A stretch of 64,000 bases of DNA from Enterobacteriaceae bacterium UBA7338. Its GTDB lineage: Bacteria; Pseudomonadota; Gammaproteobacteria; Enterobacterales; Enterobacteriaceae. The translations under genes were made by a program, and so were the position numbers. Under the pieces are notes generated by a model. That model saw only the letters and a list, made by a program, of their open reading frames with translations. It ran no database searches and was not told the origin of the DNA. Below, one piece after another: positions 14,777-24,130 of this stretch; the first letter of the stretch is position 1; every line of letters starts with the position of its first letter. The stretch lies in contig DKPJ01000011.1 in assembly GCA_002480085.1 (NCBI GenBank), positions 488,389 through 552,388 on the forward strand, written 5' to 3'.

Positions 14777-16423
14777 ATGTCGATAAAATCTTTTCACTAT
14801 CAGGATCCTTTCCCCCTCGCAAAGGATGAAACCGAATACTATCTGCTTACCCGTGACCACGTCTCCGTATCGGAGTTTGAAGGCCATGAGATCCTCAAAG
14901 TTGAACCCCAGGCGCTGACCCTGCTGGCACAGCAGGCGTTCCACGACGCGTCGTTTATGCTGCGTCCGGCGCACCAGCAGCAGGTGGCAGATATCCTCGC
15001 CGATCCGGAAGCCAGCGAAAACGATCGCTACGTGGCGCTGCAGTTTTTACGCAACTCTGATATTGCTGCGAAAGGCATTCTGCCAACCTGCCAGGATACC
15101 GGCACCGCCATTATCAGCGGTAAGAAGGGACAGCGGGTATGGACCGGCGGCGGCGATGAAGCCGCTCTGGCGCGTGGCGTGTACAACACCTATATCGAAG
15201 ATAACCTACGCTACTCGCAGAACGCGGCGCTGGATATGTACCGCGAGGTCAATACCGGTACTAACCTGCCGGCACAGATCGATCTCTACAGCGTGGATGG
15301 CGACGAATATAAGTTTCTCTGCATCGCCAAGGGCGGCGGTTCGGCCAATAAAACCTATCTCTACCAGGAGACCAAGGCCCTGTTAACGCCGGGTAAGCTG
15401 AAAGATTACCTGGTCGATAAGATGCGCACCCTGGGGACGGCGGCCTGTCCGCCTTACCATATTGCCTTTGTGATCGGTGGAACGTCAGCCGAGGCGACCC
15501 TGAAGACGGTCAAGCTTGCCTCTACCAAGTACTACGATGGCCTGCCCACCGAAGGCAACGAGCACGGTCAGGCGTTTCGCGACGTTGCCCTGGAGAACGA
15601 GCTGCTGCGTGCCGCGCAGGATCTCGGCCTCGGGGCGCAGTTCGGTGGCAAATACTTTGCCCACGACGTGCGGGTGATCCGTCTGCCGCGCCATGGCGCA
15701 TCCTGCCCGGTGGGAATGGGGGTCTCCTGCTCTGCGGATCGCAACATTAAAGCCAAAATCAACCGCGACGGGATCTGGATTGAAAAGCTGGAGCAGAACC
15801 CTGGGAAATACATCCCAGAATCACTACGCCAGGCGGGCGAGGGTGAAGCGGTGCGTATCGACCTCAACCGGCCGATGCGTGACATCCTGCAGCAGCTCTC
15901 CCAGTACCCGGTATCCACCCGGCTGTCGCTGAGCGGCACCATTATCGTGGCCCGCGACATCGCTCACGCTAAGCTGAAAGAGCGCATGGACCGCGGCGAA
16001 GGCCTGCCGCAGTACGTTAAAGATCATCCGATCTACTACGCCGGACCGGCGAAAACCCCTGAAGGCTACGCCTCCGGCTCCCTCGGGCCGACCACGGCAG
16101 GGCGGATGGACTCCTACGTCGATCAGCTCCAGTCTGAGGGCGGAAGCATGATCATGCTGGCGAAGGGCAACCGTAGCCAGCAGGTGACCGATGCTTGCCA
16201 CAAGCACGGCGGTTTCTACCTCGGCAGCATTGGCGGCCCGGCGGCGGTGCTGGCCCAGGGCAGTATCCGCAGCCTGGAGTGCGTCGAGTATCCGGAGTTG
16301 GGTATGGAAGCCATCTGGAAAATTGAGGTGGTCGATTTCCCGGCCTTTATCCTGGTGGATGATAAGGGCAACGACTTCTTCCAGCAGATCCACGCCTCGG
16401 CCTGTGCCCGCTGCGTGAAGTAA
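14777..16423 (+). CDS. fumA: Class I (4Fe-4S) fumarase
   Basis: A 548-residue oxygen-sensitive fumarate hydratase of the TCA cycle. Cysteines expected to hold the 4Fe-4S cluster are seen in LPTCQDTGTA (near residue 105), GTAACPPYH (near 224) and CPVGMGVSCSADRN (near 318). The C-terminal domain includes GGPAAVLAQGSI. It is followed by an intrinsic terminator and then by fumC, as in K-12. It could equally be called fumB by sequence; the position next to fumC and manA supports fumA. Confidence 0.95.
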   Translation: MSIKSFHYQDPFPLAKDETEYYLLTRDHVSVSEFEGHEILKVEPQALTLLAQQAFHDASFMLRPAHQQQVADILADPEASENDRYVALQFLRNSDIAAKGILPTCQDTGTAIISGKKGQRVWTGGGDEAALARGVYNTYIEDNLRYSQNAALDMYREVNTGTNLPAQIDLYSVDGDEYKFLCIAKGGGSANKTYLYQETKALLTPGKLKDYLVDKMRTLGTAACPPYHIAFVIGGTSAEATLKTVKLASTKYYDGLPTEGNEHGQAFRDVALENELLRAAQDLGLGAQFGGKYFAHDVRVIRLPRHGASCPVGMGVSCSADRNIKAKINRDGIWIEKLEQNPGKYIPESLRQAGEGEAVRIDLNRPMRDILQQLSQYPVSTRLSLSGTIIVARDIAHAKLKERMDRGEGLPQYVKDHPIYYAGPAKTPEGYASGSLGPTTAGRMDSYVDQLQSEGGSMIMLAKGNRSQQVTDACHKHGGFYLGSIGGPAAVLAQGSIRSLECVEYPELGMEAIWKIEVVDFPAFILVDDKGNDFFQQIHASACARCVK

Positions 16424-16430
16424 CCTTAGA

Positions 16431-16454
16431 CCGCCCAACCGGGCGGTTTTTTTT
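16431..16454 (+). terminator. Terminator after fumA
   Basis: CCGCCC-AACC-GGGCGG followed by eight T residues, 8 bases after the fumA stop. A strong Rho-independent terminator separating fumA from fumC. Confidence 0.92.
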
Positions 16455-16546
16455 GCCGCTGGCGTTTGAAAATCATCAATACTAATAACTCTTTGGGCAG
16501 GTGAGCAGTGCTGTAACCCACATCGCAACGTATTCAAGGAGCGTAT

Positions 16547-17950
16547 ATGACTTCGCATCGCAGTGAGAAAGATTCGATGGGCGCAATCGACGTCCCGGCA
16601 GATAAGCTATGGGGCGCGCAAACCCAGCGATCGCTCGAGCATTTTCGTATTTCGACCGAGAAAATGCCGGTCTCGCTACTCCGTGCGCTGGCCTTAACCA
16701 AGCGGGCCGCAGCTAAGGTTAATCAGGATCTGGGCCTGCTGGCCGCCGAGAAAGCGCAGGCCATCATCAGCGCGGCGGATGAGGTGCTCAACGGCGACCA
16801 TCCAGACGAGTTCCCGCTGGCGATCTGGCAGACCGGCTCCGGCACCCAGAGCAACATGAACATGAACGAGGTGCTGGCGAACCGCGCCAGCGAGCTGCTG
16901 GGCGGCGAACGGGGGATGGCGCGTAAGGTGCATCCCAACGACGACGTCAACAAAAGCCAAAGCTCCAACGACGTCTTTCCCACCGCCATGCACGTGGCGT
17001 CAGTTATCGCCGTGCGTGAGGATCTGATCCCCTCGCTGCTGGAGCTGACCCGCACCCTGGCGGAAAAATCCCGCGCCTACGCCGAGATCGTCAAAATTGG
17101 CCGTACCCATCTGCAGGATGCCACGCCTCTGACGCTGGGCCAGGAGATCTCCGGTTGGGTAGCGATGCTGGAGCATAACCTGAAGCATATCGAAAATAGC
17201 CTGCCGCACCTGTCAGAGCTGGCCCTCGGCGGCACGGCGGTAGGAACCGGGCTGAATACCCATCCGGAATATGCCCATCGTGTGGCCGATGAGCTGGCGG
17301 CTATCACTGGCCAGGGGTTTGTCACCGCGCCGAATAAGTTCGAGGCGCTGGCAACCTGCGATGCGCTGGTGCATGCCCACGGCGCGCTGAAGGGGCTGGC
17401 GGCATCGCTGATGAAAATAGCTAACGACGTGCGCTGGCTGGCCTCTGGCCCGCGCTGCGGCATCGGTGAAATTACTATTCCTGAAAACGAACCGGGAAGC
17501 TCCATTATGCCGGGCAAGGTCAACCCGACCCAGTGCGAGGCCCTGACCATGCTCTGCTGTCAGGTGATGGGCAACGACGTAGCCATCAATATGGGCGGTG
17601 CGTCGGGTAACTTCGAGCTGAACGTCTTCCGTCCGATGATTATCCACAACTTCCTGCAGTCGGTGCGCCTGCTGGCCGACGGTATGGAGAGCTTCAATGA
17701 GCACTGCGCCATCGGCATCGCGCCGGATCGGGCACGTATCGATCAGCTTCTCAACGAGTCGCTGATGCTGGTAACGGCCCTGAATACCCACATTGGCTAC
17801 GACAAGGCCGCCGAAATCGCCAAGAAGGCGCACAAAGAGGGGCTGACCCTGAAGGCTTCGGCGCTGGCGCTGGGCTACCTGACCGAGGAGCAGTTTGACA
17901 CCTGGGTGCGCCCGGAGACCATGGTAGGCAGCATGCCATCCGGTAACTAA
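16547..17950 (+). CDS. fumC: Class II (iron-independent) fumarase
   Basis: A 467-residue, heat-stable, oxygen-tolerant fumarase of the aspartase/fumarase superfamily. The signature GSSIMPGKVNP lies near residue 318; GSGTQSNMNMNEV and GRTHLQDATP form other parts of the active site. AAGGAG sits 7 bases before the ATG. In E. coli fumC is SoxRS-induced; I did not identify a convincing SoxS box. It converges on tus with a 10-base gap. Confidence 0.97.
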   Translation: MTSHRSEKDSMGAIDVPADKLWGAQTQRSLEHFRISTEKMPVSLLRALALTKRAAAKVNQDLGLLAAEKAQAIISAADEVLNGDHPDEFPLAIWQTGSGTQSNMNMNEVLANRASELLGGERGMARKVHPNDDVNKSQSSNDVFPTAMHVASVIAVREDLIPSLLELTRTLAEKSRAYAEIVKIGRTHLQDATPLTLGQEISGWVAMLEHNLKHIENSLPHLSELALGGTAVGTGLNTHPEYAHRVADELAAITGQGFVTAPNKFEALATCDALVHAHGALKGLAASLMKIANDVRWLASGPRCGIGEITIPENEPGSSIMPGKVNPTQCEALTMLCCQVMGNDVAINMGGASGNFELNVFRPMIIHNFLQSVRLLADGMESFNEHCAIGIAPDRARIDQLLNESLMLVTALNTHIGYDKAAEIAKKAHKEGLTLKASALALGYLTEEQFDTWVRPETMVGSMPSGN

Positions 17951-17960
17951 TTAGCCACCG

Positions 17961-18890
17961 TTAGTTTGCAACGTAGAGGTGCAGCCGGGGAATGATTAAC
18001 GTCAGCGGCTGCGCCTCAGGCTTATAGCGGTGCTGGACGTTGTCGGCATCATAGTTCAGCAACTCGCCAATGTCGGGCACCCGGCCTCCGCTCTCCTCAG
18101 CGATCAGCGCAATGATCGGCGTTGGGCAGGCGTGCTGCACCTGCTTTTGCGAACCGGCGTACCAGACCCGGGCGATGGGCTGCACTTTTACAGGCCGTTT
18201 GATCTTCAGCCGGGCCTTCTGCGGCAGGGCGGCGATGTCGTTATACTCCTGCTCCAGCCGGGCCTGCCACTGCTCCCGCGTCCAGCCGCCTACCGCTCGT
18301 GGCGCTTTTAAACTCTTCTCCAGCTGGGCCAGCACCTCATCGCGGGTGAAATTCTTAATGATGTGCTTGTTGGCCCAGCCAAAGCGCAGCGTCGCCGGAT
18401 CGCGCAGGGCGGTCAGCGTTCGGTAGGCATTCAGGGTGATCAGGCCCGGCAGATGGTGGTGTACCCAGTCAAAGCGGGCCGCGGAGGGCAGGCCAGATTC
18501 AACGGTAACAATATGCTCAAAGGTCGTTTTCAGGCTGTTAATCAGCGCAATGCGGGCCTCGAGGCTGTCGCGCGTCGTCAGCGTAGTCTGGTAGCAGATC
18601 ACGCCGGGCAGGCGAACCGCCGCCTTGCTGCTGCGATTCTCCGACTGCTGCTGGATGAAAAGGTGAGAGAAGTGGTGCAGGGCGCGCTCGGCGGCGCGTT
18701 TGCCCACGTGCTGCTTGACCTGAATAGTGGTCAGCGGCTCATGCTCGGCCTCTTTAGTCACCTCCGGCAGCTCAAATACGCGCCCGGCCAGCAGCCGACA
18801 TTCGCTAAGCTCGCGCTTTAGCTCCGCAAGCTCGCGCTCAATCTGGCGGAAAGTACTGTTTAAACGCTCAATCAGGTCGTAGCTGGCCAT
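17961..18890 (-). CDS. tus: Replication terminus site-binding protein Tus
   Basis: A 309-residue monomeric contrahelicase that binds Ter sites and stops replication forks in one direction. Strong match to E. coli Tus: HLFIQQQSENRSSKAAVRLP, HLPGLITLNAYRTL, LRFGWANKHIIKNF and the C-terminal LLNYDADNVQHRYKPEAQPL block with DNA-contacting residues. The start at 18890 (MASYDLIERLN) matches the K-12 start better than the longer frame. A Ter site lies immediately upstream, which in E. coli autoregulates tus. Confidence 0.97.
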   Translation of the reverse strand: MASYDLIERLNSTFRQIERELAELKRELSECRLLAGRVFELPEVTKEAEHEPLTTIQVKQHVGKRAAERALHHFSHLFIQQQSENRSSKAAVRLPGVICYQTTLTTRDSLEARIALINSLKTTFEHIVTVESGLPSAARFDWVHHHLPGLITLNAYRTLTALRDPATLRFGWANKHIIKNFTRDEVLAQLEKSLKAPRAVGGWTREQWQARLEQEYNDIAALPQKARLKIKRPVKVQPIARVWYAGSQKQVQHACPTPIIALIAEESGGRVPDIGELLNYDADNVQHRYKPEAQPLTLIIPRLHLYVAN

Positions 18891-18900
18891 GGTTAACCTC

Positions 18901-18920
18901 ATTAGTTACAACATACTTTT
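18901..18920 (-). other. Ter replication fork arrest site (TerB-equivalent)
   Basis: On the minus strand the core AGTATGTTGTAACTAA is an exact match to the E. coli Ter consensus and sits just 5' of tus, overlapping its expected promoter, as TerB does in K-12. The core includes the GC base pair whose flipped cytosine locks Tus (in GTTGTAAC). Confidence 0.93.
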
Positions 18921-18977
18921 ATGTTAGCACACAGCGTTCGGTCAAGCCACAGAGTCAACAGGCTTTGGCACGGTCAC

Positions 18978-19327
18978 GTCGGGTGGCGCTTCGCTTACCC
19001 GACCTACGGTCAGTGCAAGGGTGACAGGCCAGCCTGTAGGCCGGATAAGGCGTTAGCCGCCATCCGGCGTTATGACTCGGTCGTGTCGGGTGGCGCTTCG
19101 CTTACCCGACCTACGACCAGTGCAAGGGTGACAGGCCAGACTGTAGGCCGGATAAGGCGCAGCCGCCATCCGGCGTTATGGTGCGGTCACGTCGGGTGGC
19201 GCTTCGCTTACCCGACCTACGACCAGTGCAAGGGTGACAGGCCAGCCTGTAGGCCGGATAAGGCGTTAGCCGCCATCCGGCGTTATGACTCGGTCGTGTC
19301 GGGTGGCACTTCGCTTACCCGACCTAC
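18978..19327. repeat. Tandem REP/BIME-like array, about 107-bp unit, 3.3 copies
   Basis: Units begin at 18978, 19085, 19191 and 19298 (the last only 30 bp). Each unit holds two palindromic elements: GTCGGGTGGCGCTTCGCTTA...CGAC, and a second of REP type beginning GTAGGCCGGATAAGGCG and closing CATCCGGC. They are joined by AGTGCAAGGGTGACAGGCCAG. Copies differ at only a few positions, suggesting recent amplification. The open frame running through it (18921-19358) is a consequence of the repeat and is not called a gene. The array fills the tus-rstB interval next to the Ter site. Confidence 0.9.
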
Positions 19328-19354
19328 GGGCTACATAAACAAAGGAGACGACGT

Positions 19355-20638
19355 TTAGATCGAATGGCACACCGGCCAGCTAAAGGTAAAGCGTGCCCCG
19401 CCTAATTCACCGGCATCACATATTACCTCTCCGCCCATGGCCTGGGCGATGGAGTACACAATTGCCAACCCCAGGCCGCAGCCGCCGGTGGCCCGGTCCC
19501 GGCTTGGGTCAAGCCGGACAAAAGGCTCAAATATACGATCCCGCGCATCCGGCTCAATGCCCGGACCGTCGTCCTCCACGATCAGGCTGGCCCGCGCACC
19601 GTTATGCCGGAGTGCAATCTGCACGGTGCTCTCGCTATAGCGCAGGGCATTATTCACCAGGTTATCAAGCACGCGCTCCATCAGCCGCATATCCAGCGCA
19701 CCGTAGCTATCTTCAGCGTCAGCCGACAGCATCAGCGCGCGGGCGGGGTGAATGCTTTTTACATCATCCACATAGCTCGCGACCCAGCGGGGCAGATCCG
19801 GCTGGGAGAGCTGCAGCTCGTTTTGCGGACGGTCGAGGCGGGCGTAGGTCAGCAGCTCCTCGATGAGCGCCTCCAGCTGCCCAATATCGCGGTTCAGCGC
19901 CAGACGCTCGGCCTCCGTGAGGTTATCGCTCATCTCCAGACGGTAGCGCAGGCGTACCAGCGGGGTACGTAGCTCATGGGCAATGCCATCGATCAGCTGC
20001 TTTTTGCTGGCAATCAGGGCGTTGATATTGTCCGCCATCTGGTTAAAAGCAACGCCAAGGCGCTCGAAGCTCGAACCGTTGGCAAAATGGATCCGCTCAT
20101 TCAGATGTCCGTTACCAAAACGTTGGGCGGCGGACTCCAGCCGCAGCATCTCCTGCCAGTGGGGGCGCATCCAGATAAACACCGGGAAGGCGAGGGAGAT
20201 AGCAATAAAGACCATCAGCAGGATGTCAAACAGGCGCATCTCATGCAGATAGAAGAGATAGGGGATCGGTCCCACCGCCAGCACGTAGTGGCTGCGAGGA
20301 ATGCGCTGGATAAACGTATACTCTTCGTCCAGCGCCACAATGTCCCCCTCGCGCAGACGCTGGGTAGTGGCTGCGCTGAGGTGAAACTTGTTCAGCGGCT
20401 CGATACGCATATCGAAGGAGAGGTTAAGATCCATCTCCTTCAGGGTTTTGCTCCACTCGTGAGGCGGGATCTCCCGCAGCTCGCTGCGTATCAGGTAGAG
20501 GGAGCTTTTCATCAGGTCGTCCAGCGACTGTCTGCCTGCGCGTTCAGCGGTGAATTTGTATACCAGGCCGACCAGCATGGTCATCACCAGAAAGCAGACA
20601 AACAGCAGCAGGTAAAACTGAACGAACAGCTTTTTCAT
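19355..20638 (-). CDS. rstB: Sensor histidine kinase RstB
   Basis: A 427-residue inner-membrane kinase paired with RstA. Two membrane segments (about residues 4-27 and 135-157) flank a small periplasmic domain. A HAMP region follows, then the phospho-acceptor His in IDGIAHELRTPLVRLRYRLE, then ATPase motifs VEDDGPGIEPD and GGCGLGLAI. The start overlaps the rstA stop (ATGA). Slightly shorter at the C-terminus than the K-12 protein. Confidence 0.96.
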   Translation of the reverse strand: MKKLFVQFYLLLFVCFLVMTMLVGLVYKFTAERAGRQSLDDLMKSSLYLIRSELREIPPHEWSKTLKEMDLNLSFDMRIEPLNKFHLSAATTQRLREGDIVALDEEYTFIQRIPRSHYVLAVGPIPYLFYLHEMRLFDILLMVFIAISLAFPVFIWMRPHWQEMLRLESAAQRFGNGHLNERIHFANGSSFERLGVAFNQMADNINALIASKKQLIDGIAHELRTPLVRLRYRLEMSDNLTEAERLALNRDIGQLEALIEELLTYARLDRPQNELQLSQPDLPRWVASYVDDVKSIHPARALMLSADAEDSYGALDMRLMERVLDNLVNNALRYSESTVQIALRHNGARASLIVEDDGPGIEPDARDRIFEPFVRLDPSRDRATGGCGLGLAIVYSIAQAMGGEVICDAGELGGARFTFSWPVCHSI

Positions 20639-21354
20639 TGCGGATTGCCCCACGCGTGCGGAGCAAACAGGTAGCCCTTGTTACGCACGGTTTTGATCCG
20701 GTATGGCTCGGTGGCGCTATCCAGCAGCTTTTTGCGCAGCCGCGAGATAGCCACGTCAACGCTGCGATCCAGCCCGTCGTAGCTTACGCCGCGCAGGTTT
20801 TTCAGAAGCGCATCGCGATCCATGATCTGCCCGGCGTGGGTCGCCAGCTCCCATAGCAGGTCAAAGTCGGCGGTGGAGAGAGCCACCGGCTCGTTGGCTA
20901 ACAGCACCTGGCGGTTGACGGGATCGATAGACAAACTGCCAAAGTGCAGCGCGTTGTGCGGAGTCAGCGATGCGGCAGCGGGGCGCGTGGCACCGGTACT
21001 CTGGCGCAGATGGAGGCGCAGGCGTGCCAGCAGCACGGCGGGCGGGGTGGTTTTTAGAATGTAGTCGCTGGCTCCCATCTCGAGAGAGAGGATATGGTTC
21101 ATATCGCTGTCGAGGGAGGTGAGGAGCACTATAGGGCCTTGCCACTGGCCGCGCAGATCGCGGCAGAGCGTCATACCATCCTTGCCGGGGAGCATAATAT
21201 CAAGCAGTACCAGTTCCGGATTTTCGCGCAGGATGATCTCTTCGGCGCGATCGCCGCGCGTCTCCAGAACGACCTCAATATCGTGCTTGCCAAGGTAGGC
21301 GGCAATCAGCGCACCCACTTCCGGGTCGTCTTCCACAAAAACGATCTTATTCAT
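20635..21354 (-). CDS. rstA: Response regulator RstA
   Basis: A 239-residue OmpR/PhoB-type regulator. The receiver domain has acidic residues at VFVEDD, phospho-accepting Asp in LVLLDIMLPGKDG and Lys in ASDYILKTTPP; the C-terminal winged helix ends SRLRKKLLDSATEPYRIKTVRNKGYLF. In E. coli rstA is PhoP-controlled and RstA activates asr, which is also in this window. Co-transcribed with rstB through a 4-base overlap. Confidence 0.97.
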   Translation of the reverse strand: MNKIVFVEDDPEVGALIAAYLGKHDIEVVLETRGDRAEEIILRENPELVLLDIMLPGKDGMTLCRDLRGQWQGPIVLLTSLDSDMNHILSLEMGASDYILKTTPPAVLLARLRLHLRQSTGATRPAAASLTPHNALHFGSLSIDPVNRQVLLANEPVALSTADFDLLWELATHAGQIMDRDALLKNLRGVSYDGLDRSVDVAISRLRKKLLDSATEPYRIKTVRNKGYLFAPHAWGNPQ

Positions 21355-21410
21355 AGGTCATCATAAGGAACAAAAACGCCAACATACACCGCCTTGCCGG
21401 AAGCTTCCAT

Positions 21411-21425
21411 TAATCTTTCATAAAC
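21411..21425 (-). promoter_or_regulatory. Possible PhoP box upstream of rstA
   Basis: On the minus strand GTTTATGAAAGATTA resembles the PhoP direct repeat (GTTTA-N5-GTTTA) with one mismatch in the second half. It lies 57-71 bases upstream of the rstA start. PhoP control of rstA is established in E. coli; the assignment here is by pattern only. Confidence 0.45.
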
Positions 21426-21480
21426 GGCGACGCTTCCGCTATGCTGGTCGCTTCAATGTATAAAGAGTCAGGGATAAATC

Positions 21481-21816
21481 ATGGGGTTAGTGGTTAAAGC
21501 GGCGATTGGCGCACTGGTGGTCTTGCTGATTGGCGTGTTAGCAAAAACAAAAAATTACTACATTGCCGGACTGATCCCGCTGTTTCCTACCTTTGCGCTG
21601 ATAGCCCACTATATCGTCGCTTCCGAGCGCGGTATTGAGGCGCTGCGCACCACCATCGTGTTTGGCATGTGGGCGATTATTCCCTACTTTTTATATCTGC
21701 TGTCGCTCTGGTACTTCACTGCCTCTATGCGGCTGCCGCTGGCGCTGGGTGCAGCGGTACTCTGCTGGAGCCTCAGCGCCTGGCTGCTTATCTTCTGCTG
21801 GAGCCGTTTCCACTAG
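21481..21816 (+). CDS. ydgC: GlpM-family small inner-membrane protein YdgC
   Basis: A 111-residue, very hydrophobic protein with four predicted membrane segments and no catalytic motif; function unknown. It starts MGLVVKAAIGALVVLLIGVL and matches the E. coli YdgC/GlpM family in length. Divergent from rstA and overlapping the 3' end of folM by 4 bases (convergent). Confidence 0.9.
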   Translation: MGLVVKAAIGALVVLLIGVLAKTKNYYIAGLIPLFPTFALIAHYIVASERGIEALRTTIVFGMWAIIPYFLYLLSLWYFTASMRLPLALGAAVLCWSLSAWLLIFCWSRFH

Positions 21817-22535
21817 CGCAGCGGACGACCGCCGTCGAGCGCAAAGCTGCGGCCGGTCACGAACCGGCTGGTAAGCAGGTAGTCGATGAGATCGATTACC
21901 TCTTTCTCGCCGGGGGCAATTTTCATCAGCGACTTATTCAGAGCCTTCTGCCGATACTCAGCGTCATCCCCCTCGTTGAACAGGATCAGCGACGGGGCGA
22001 TCGAGTTCACCTTAATCTCTGGAGCCAGCTTGCGGGCAAACGAGCGGGTCATATTATCCAGCGCCGCCTTGCTGGCCGCATAGGCGATATGCTTATCGCT
22101 GCCGCGCTCAACCACGTAGTCGGTAAAGTGGATAATGTCGCCGCCAGCGTGACCGTGGCCGCGCAGCAGGCTTTCCAGGGCATGATTAAGCAGATAGGGA
22201 GCATGGACGTGGATCTGCATCATCGCGCAGAGCACCTCGGTGATCGGCGTGCCGGGCTTCTCCGGCACCCAGGCACCGGCATTGTGGATAATGCCCCGCA
22301 GCCCGGAGGTGAGCGATTTCACCTGCTCGGCAAAGGCGAGGATACCCTCATCGTGACAGAAATCCGCCTGAATGCAGACCGCGCCGGCCTCCTGTAAAAC
22401 GTCAATCGCCGGATAGGGAGTGCGGTAGCTAACGATAACCGGCTGCTGCTGGTTGAGAAAATGGTGGGCAATGGCAAGGCCAATACGGCGGCCGCCGCCG
22501 GTGATCAGAATCGGGCAGGGGTCGTTTTTTCCCAT
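21813..22535 (-). CDS. folM: Dihydromonapterin reductase FolM
   Basis: A 240-residue short-chain dehydrogenase that uses NADPH to make tetrahydromonapterin, with weak dihydrofolate reductase activity in E. coli. The cofactor motif is TGGGRRIGLAIA, the catalytic Tyr/Lys lie in YAASKAALDN, and NAG follows strand 4 as IIHNAGAW. Same position relative to ydgC and ydgI as in K-12. Confidence 0.93.
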   Translation of the reverse strand: MGKNDPCPILITGGGRRIGLAIAHHFLNQQQPVIVSYRTPYPAIDVLQEAGAVCIQADFCHDEGILAFAEQVKSLTSGLRGIIHNAGAWVPEKPGTPITEVLCAMMQIHVHAPYLLNHALESLLRGHGHAGGDIIHFTDYVVERGSDKHIAYAASKAALDNMTRSFARKLAPEIKVNSIAPSLILFNEGDDAEYRQKALNKSLMKIAPGEKEVIDLIDYLLTSRFVTGRSFALDGGRPLR

Positions 22536-22568
22536 CGTAATCTCCTTGTTTTACAGCGTGGGGCAGCG

Positions 22569-23954
22569 TTACTGCCCCAACAGTATCCAGGTCGCCGGAA
22601 GAGCAGCAACGAGCAGCAGCCCCATCAGCACCTTTTCGTGACGTTGTAACAAATCGCTCTGCGGATGGGTGCGGCGTGCGTAGAGGAAGACCAACAGGCC
22701 TGGCGCATACAGCACGACCGACAGCAGCAGATGCATTGGCCCAGAGGCATAGAGTAACCATAGGCCATAGATGCAGGCACCGATACCCGTAGCCTGATGC
22801 AGCGGACGCTGGGCCACTTTTAACAGATAGGCTCCCACCAGAAAGTAAGGTACCAGAATCATCTCGGATGCGATGGTTAAAAGTGTATTGTAATCTGAAC
22901 CTGTGAGCCAGATCAGAATCAGGCAGATCTGTACGCTGGCATTGGTAAGCCACAGCGATGCCGACGGAGCGTTGTTCTCATTCTGACGGGCAAAAATACG
23001 CGGGAAGGCTTTATATTTCGCTGCCAGCAGAGGCACCTCTGCCGCCATGATAGTCCAGCTCAGGTAGGCGCCGCAGACGGAGACGATCAGCCCGGCGGCG
23101 ATGATCACCTCTCCCCAGGAGCCCATCATGTCAACCATTAATCCAGCCATAGAGGGGTTACGCATCTCTGCCAGCTGCGGACGAGGCACCACTCCCAGCG
23201 ACAGCAGGGTGACCAGCAGATAGACCGTCAGGGCGGCGATCACCGCCATCAGCGTGGCCCGGCCTACATCCTGCTTGTTGCGCGCTCTGGCGGATACCAC
23301 CACCGCGCCCTCGACGCCAATGAAGACCCACAGGGTAATGAGCATGGTGTTTTTTACCTGCTCCCACACCGGCACGCCAAGCGCTACCCCGGTAAAATCA
23401 AGGCTAAACCTGTCGGCATTAAAGGCTAGCCCGGCCAGCACAACAAACAGGCCCAGCGGCACCAGCTTGGCCAGCGTAGCCGCCAGGTTGATGCTCGCCG
23501 CGGTTTGTACCCCGCGCAGCACCAGCCAGTGAACGATCCACAGCAGGCAGGAGGCGCCAACGATCGATTGCCAGGTATTGCCATCCCCAAACAGGCGCAG
23601 CGCTGGCGTGTCGGTGAAGAAGCTCAGCGCCGAGAAGACGATAACCAGATAGGAGACGTTGGCGATCACCGCGCAGAGCCAGTAGCCCCAGGCGGAGCAG
23701 AAACCAATCAGCTCGCCGAAACCTTCACGGGCATAGGTAAATATGCCGCCGTCGAGATCCGGGCGCAGGCGGGTGAGCAGCAGCATGGCAAAGGCCAGCA
23801 GCAGAATACCGACCCCGGTAATCGCCCAGCCGATCATTAACGCGGCAGGGCTGGCGACGGCCGCCATATTTTGCGGCAGGCTGAATACGCCCGCCCCCAG
23901 CATTGAACTTAAAACAAGCGCAGTTAGCGCGCTCAGGCCAAGTTTCTTTTCCAT
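22569..23954 (-). CDS. ydgI: Putative arginine/ornithine antiporter YdgI (APC superfamily)
   Basis: A 461-residue amino-acid permease with about 12 membrane segments. The first contains the APC motif SSMLGAGVFSLPQNMA. It is close to E. coli YdgI along its whole length; the arginine:ornithine assignment is by homology and has not been shown from sequence. Two start codons are possible; the second (23954) is better spaced from the AGG upstream and matches K-12. The end overlaps a hairpin-forming stretch GGGGCAG...CTGCCCC. Confidence 0.88.
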   Translation of the reverse strand: MEKKLGLSALTALVLSSMLGAGVFSLPQNMAAVASPAALMIGWAITGVGILLLAFAMLLLTRLRPDLDGGIFTYAREGFGELIGFCSAWGYWLCAVIANVSYLVIVFSALSFFTDTPALRLFGDGNTWQSIVGASCLLWIVHWLVLRGVQTAASINLAATLAKLVPLGLFVVLAGLAFNADRFSLDFTGVALGVPVWEQVKNTMLITLWVFIGVEGAVVVSARARNKQDVGRATLMAVIAALTVYLLVTLLSLGVVPRPQLAEMRNPSMAGLMVDMMGSWGEVIIAAGLIVSVCGAYLSWTIMAAEVPLLAAKYKAFPRIFARQNENNAPSASLWLTNASVQICLILIWLTGSDYNTLLTIASEMILVPYFLVGAYLLKVAQRPLHQATGIGACIYGLWLLYASGPMHLLLSVVLYAPGLLVFLYARRTHPQSDLLQRHEKVLMGLLLVAALPATWILLGQ

Positions 23955-24100
23955 TGGCATCCTGTTAAAAAAACAACAAATCCAGAATAAATATTTCGCC
24001 GGAGCGCATAAATAGCGTGGATCATACTAAGGCGCGGGATTTTACGTAGTGGAAGATGTGCATGCAATGATGTATGGCAGAAATTTGCAGAAATGCGAGA

Positions 24101-24124
24101 AAAAGGCGGCCTCAGCCGCCTTTT
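24101..24124 (-). terminator. Terminator after ydgH
   Basis: Minus-strand stem GGCGGC-TGAG-GCCGCC flanked by AAAA and followed by TTTTT, 7 bases after the ydgH stop. A typical intrinsic terminator. Confidence 0.88.
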
Positions 24125-24130
24125 GGAGAA

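Noticed and set aside
18978..19327. CRISPR array
   Set aside because: Units of about 107 bp are contiguous and palindromic, with no unique spacers and no cas genes nearby.
18921..19358. 145-codon frame through the region upstream of tus
   Set aside because: Its translation repeats with the ~107-bp DNA unit; it is a product of the REP-type array.
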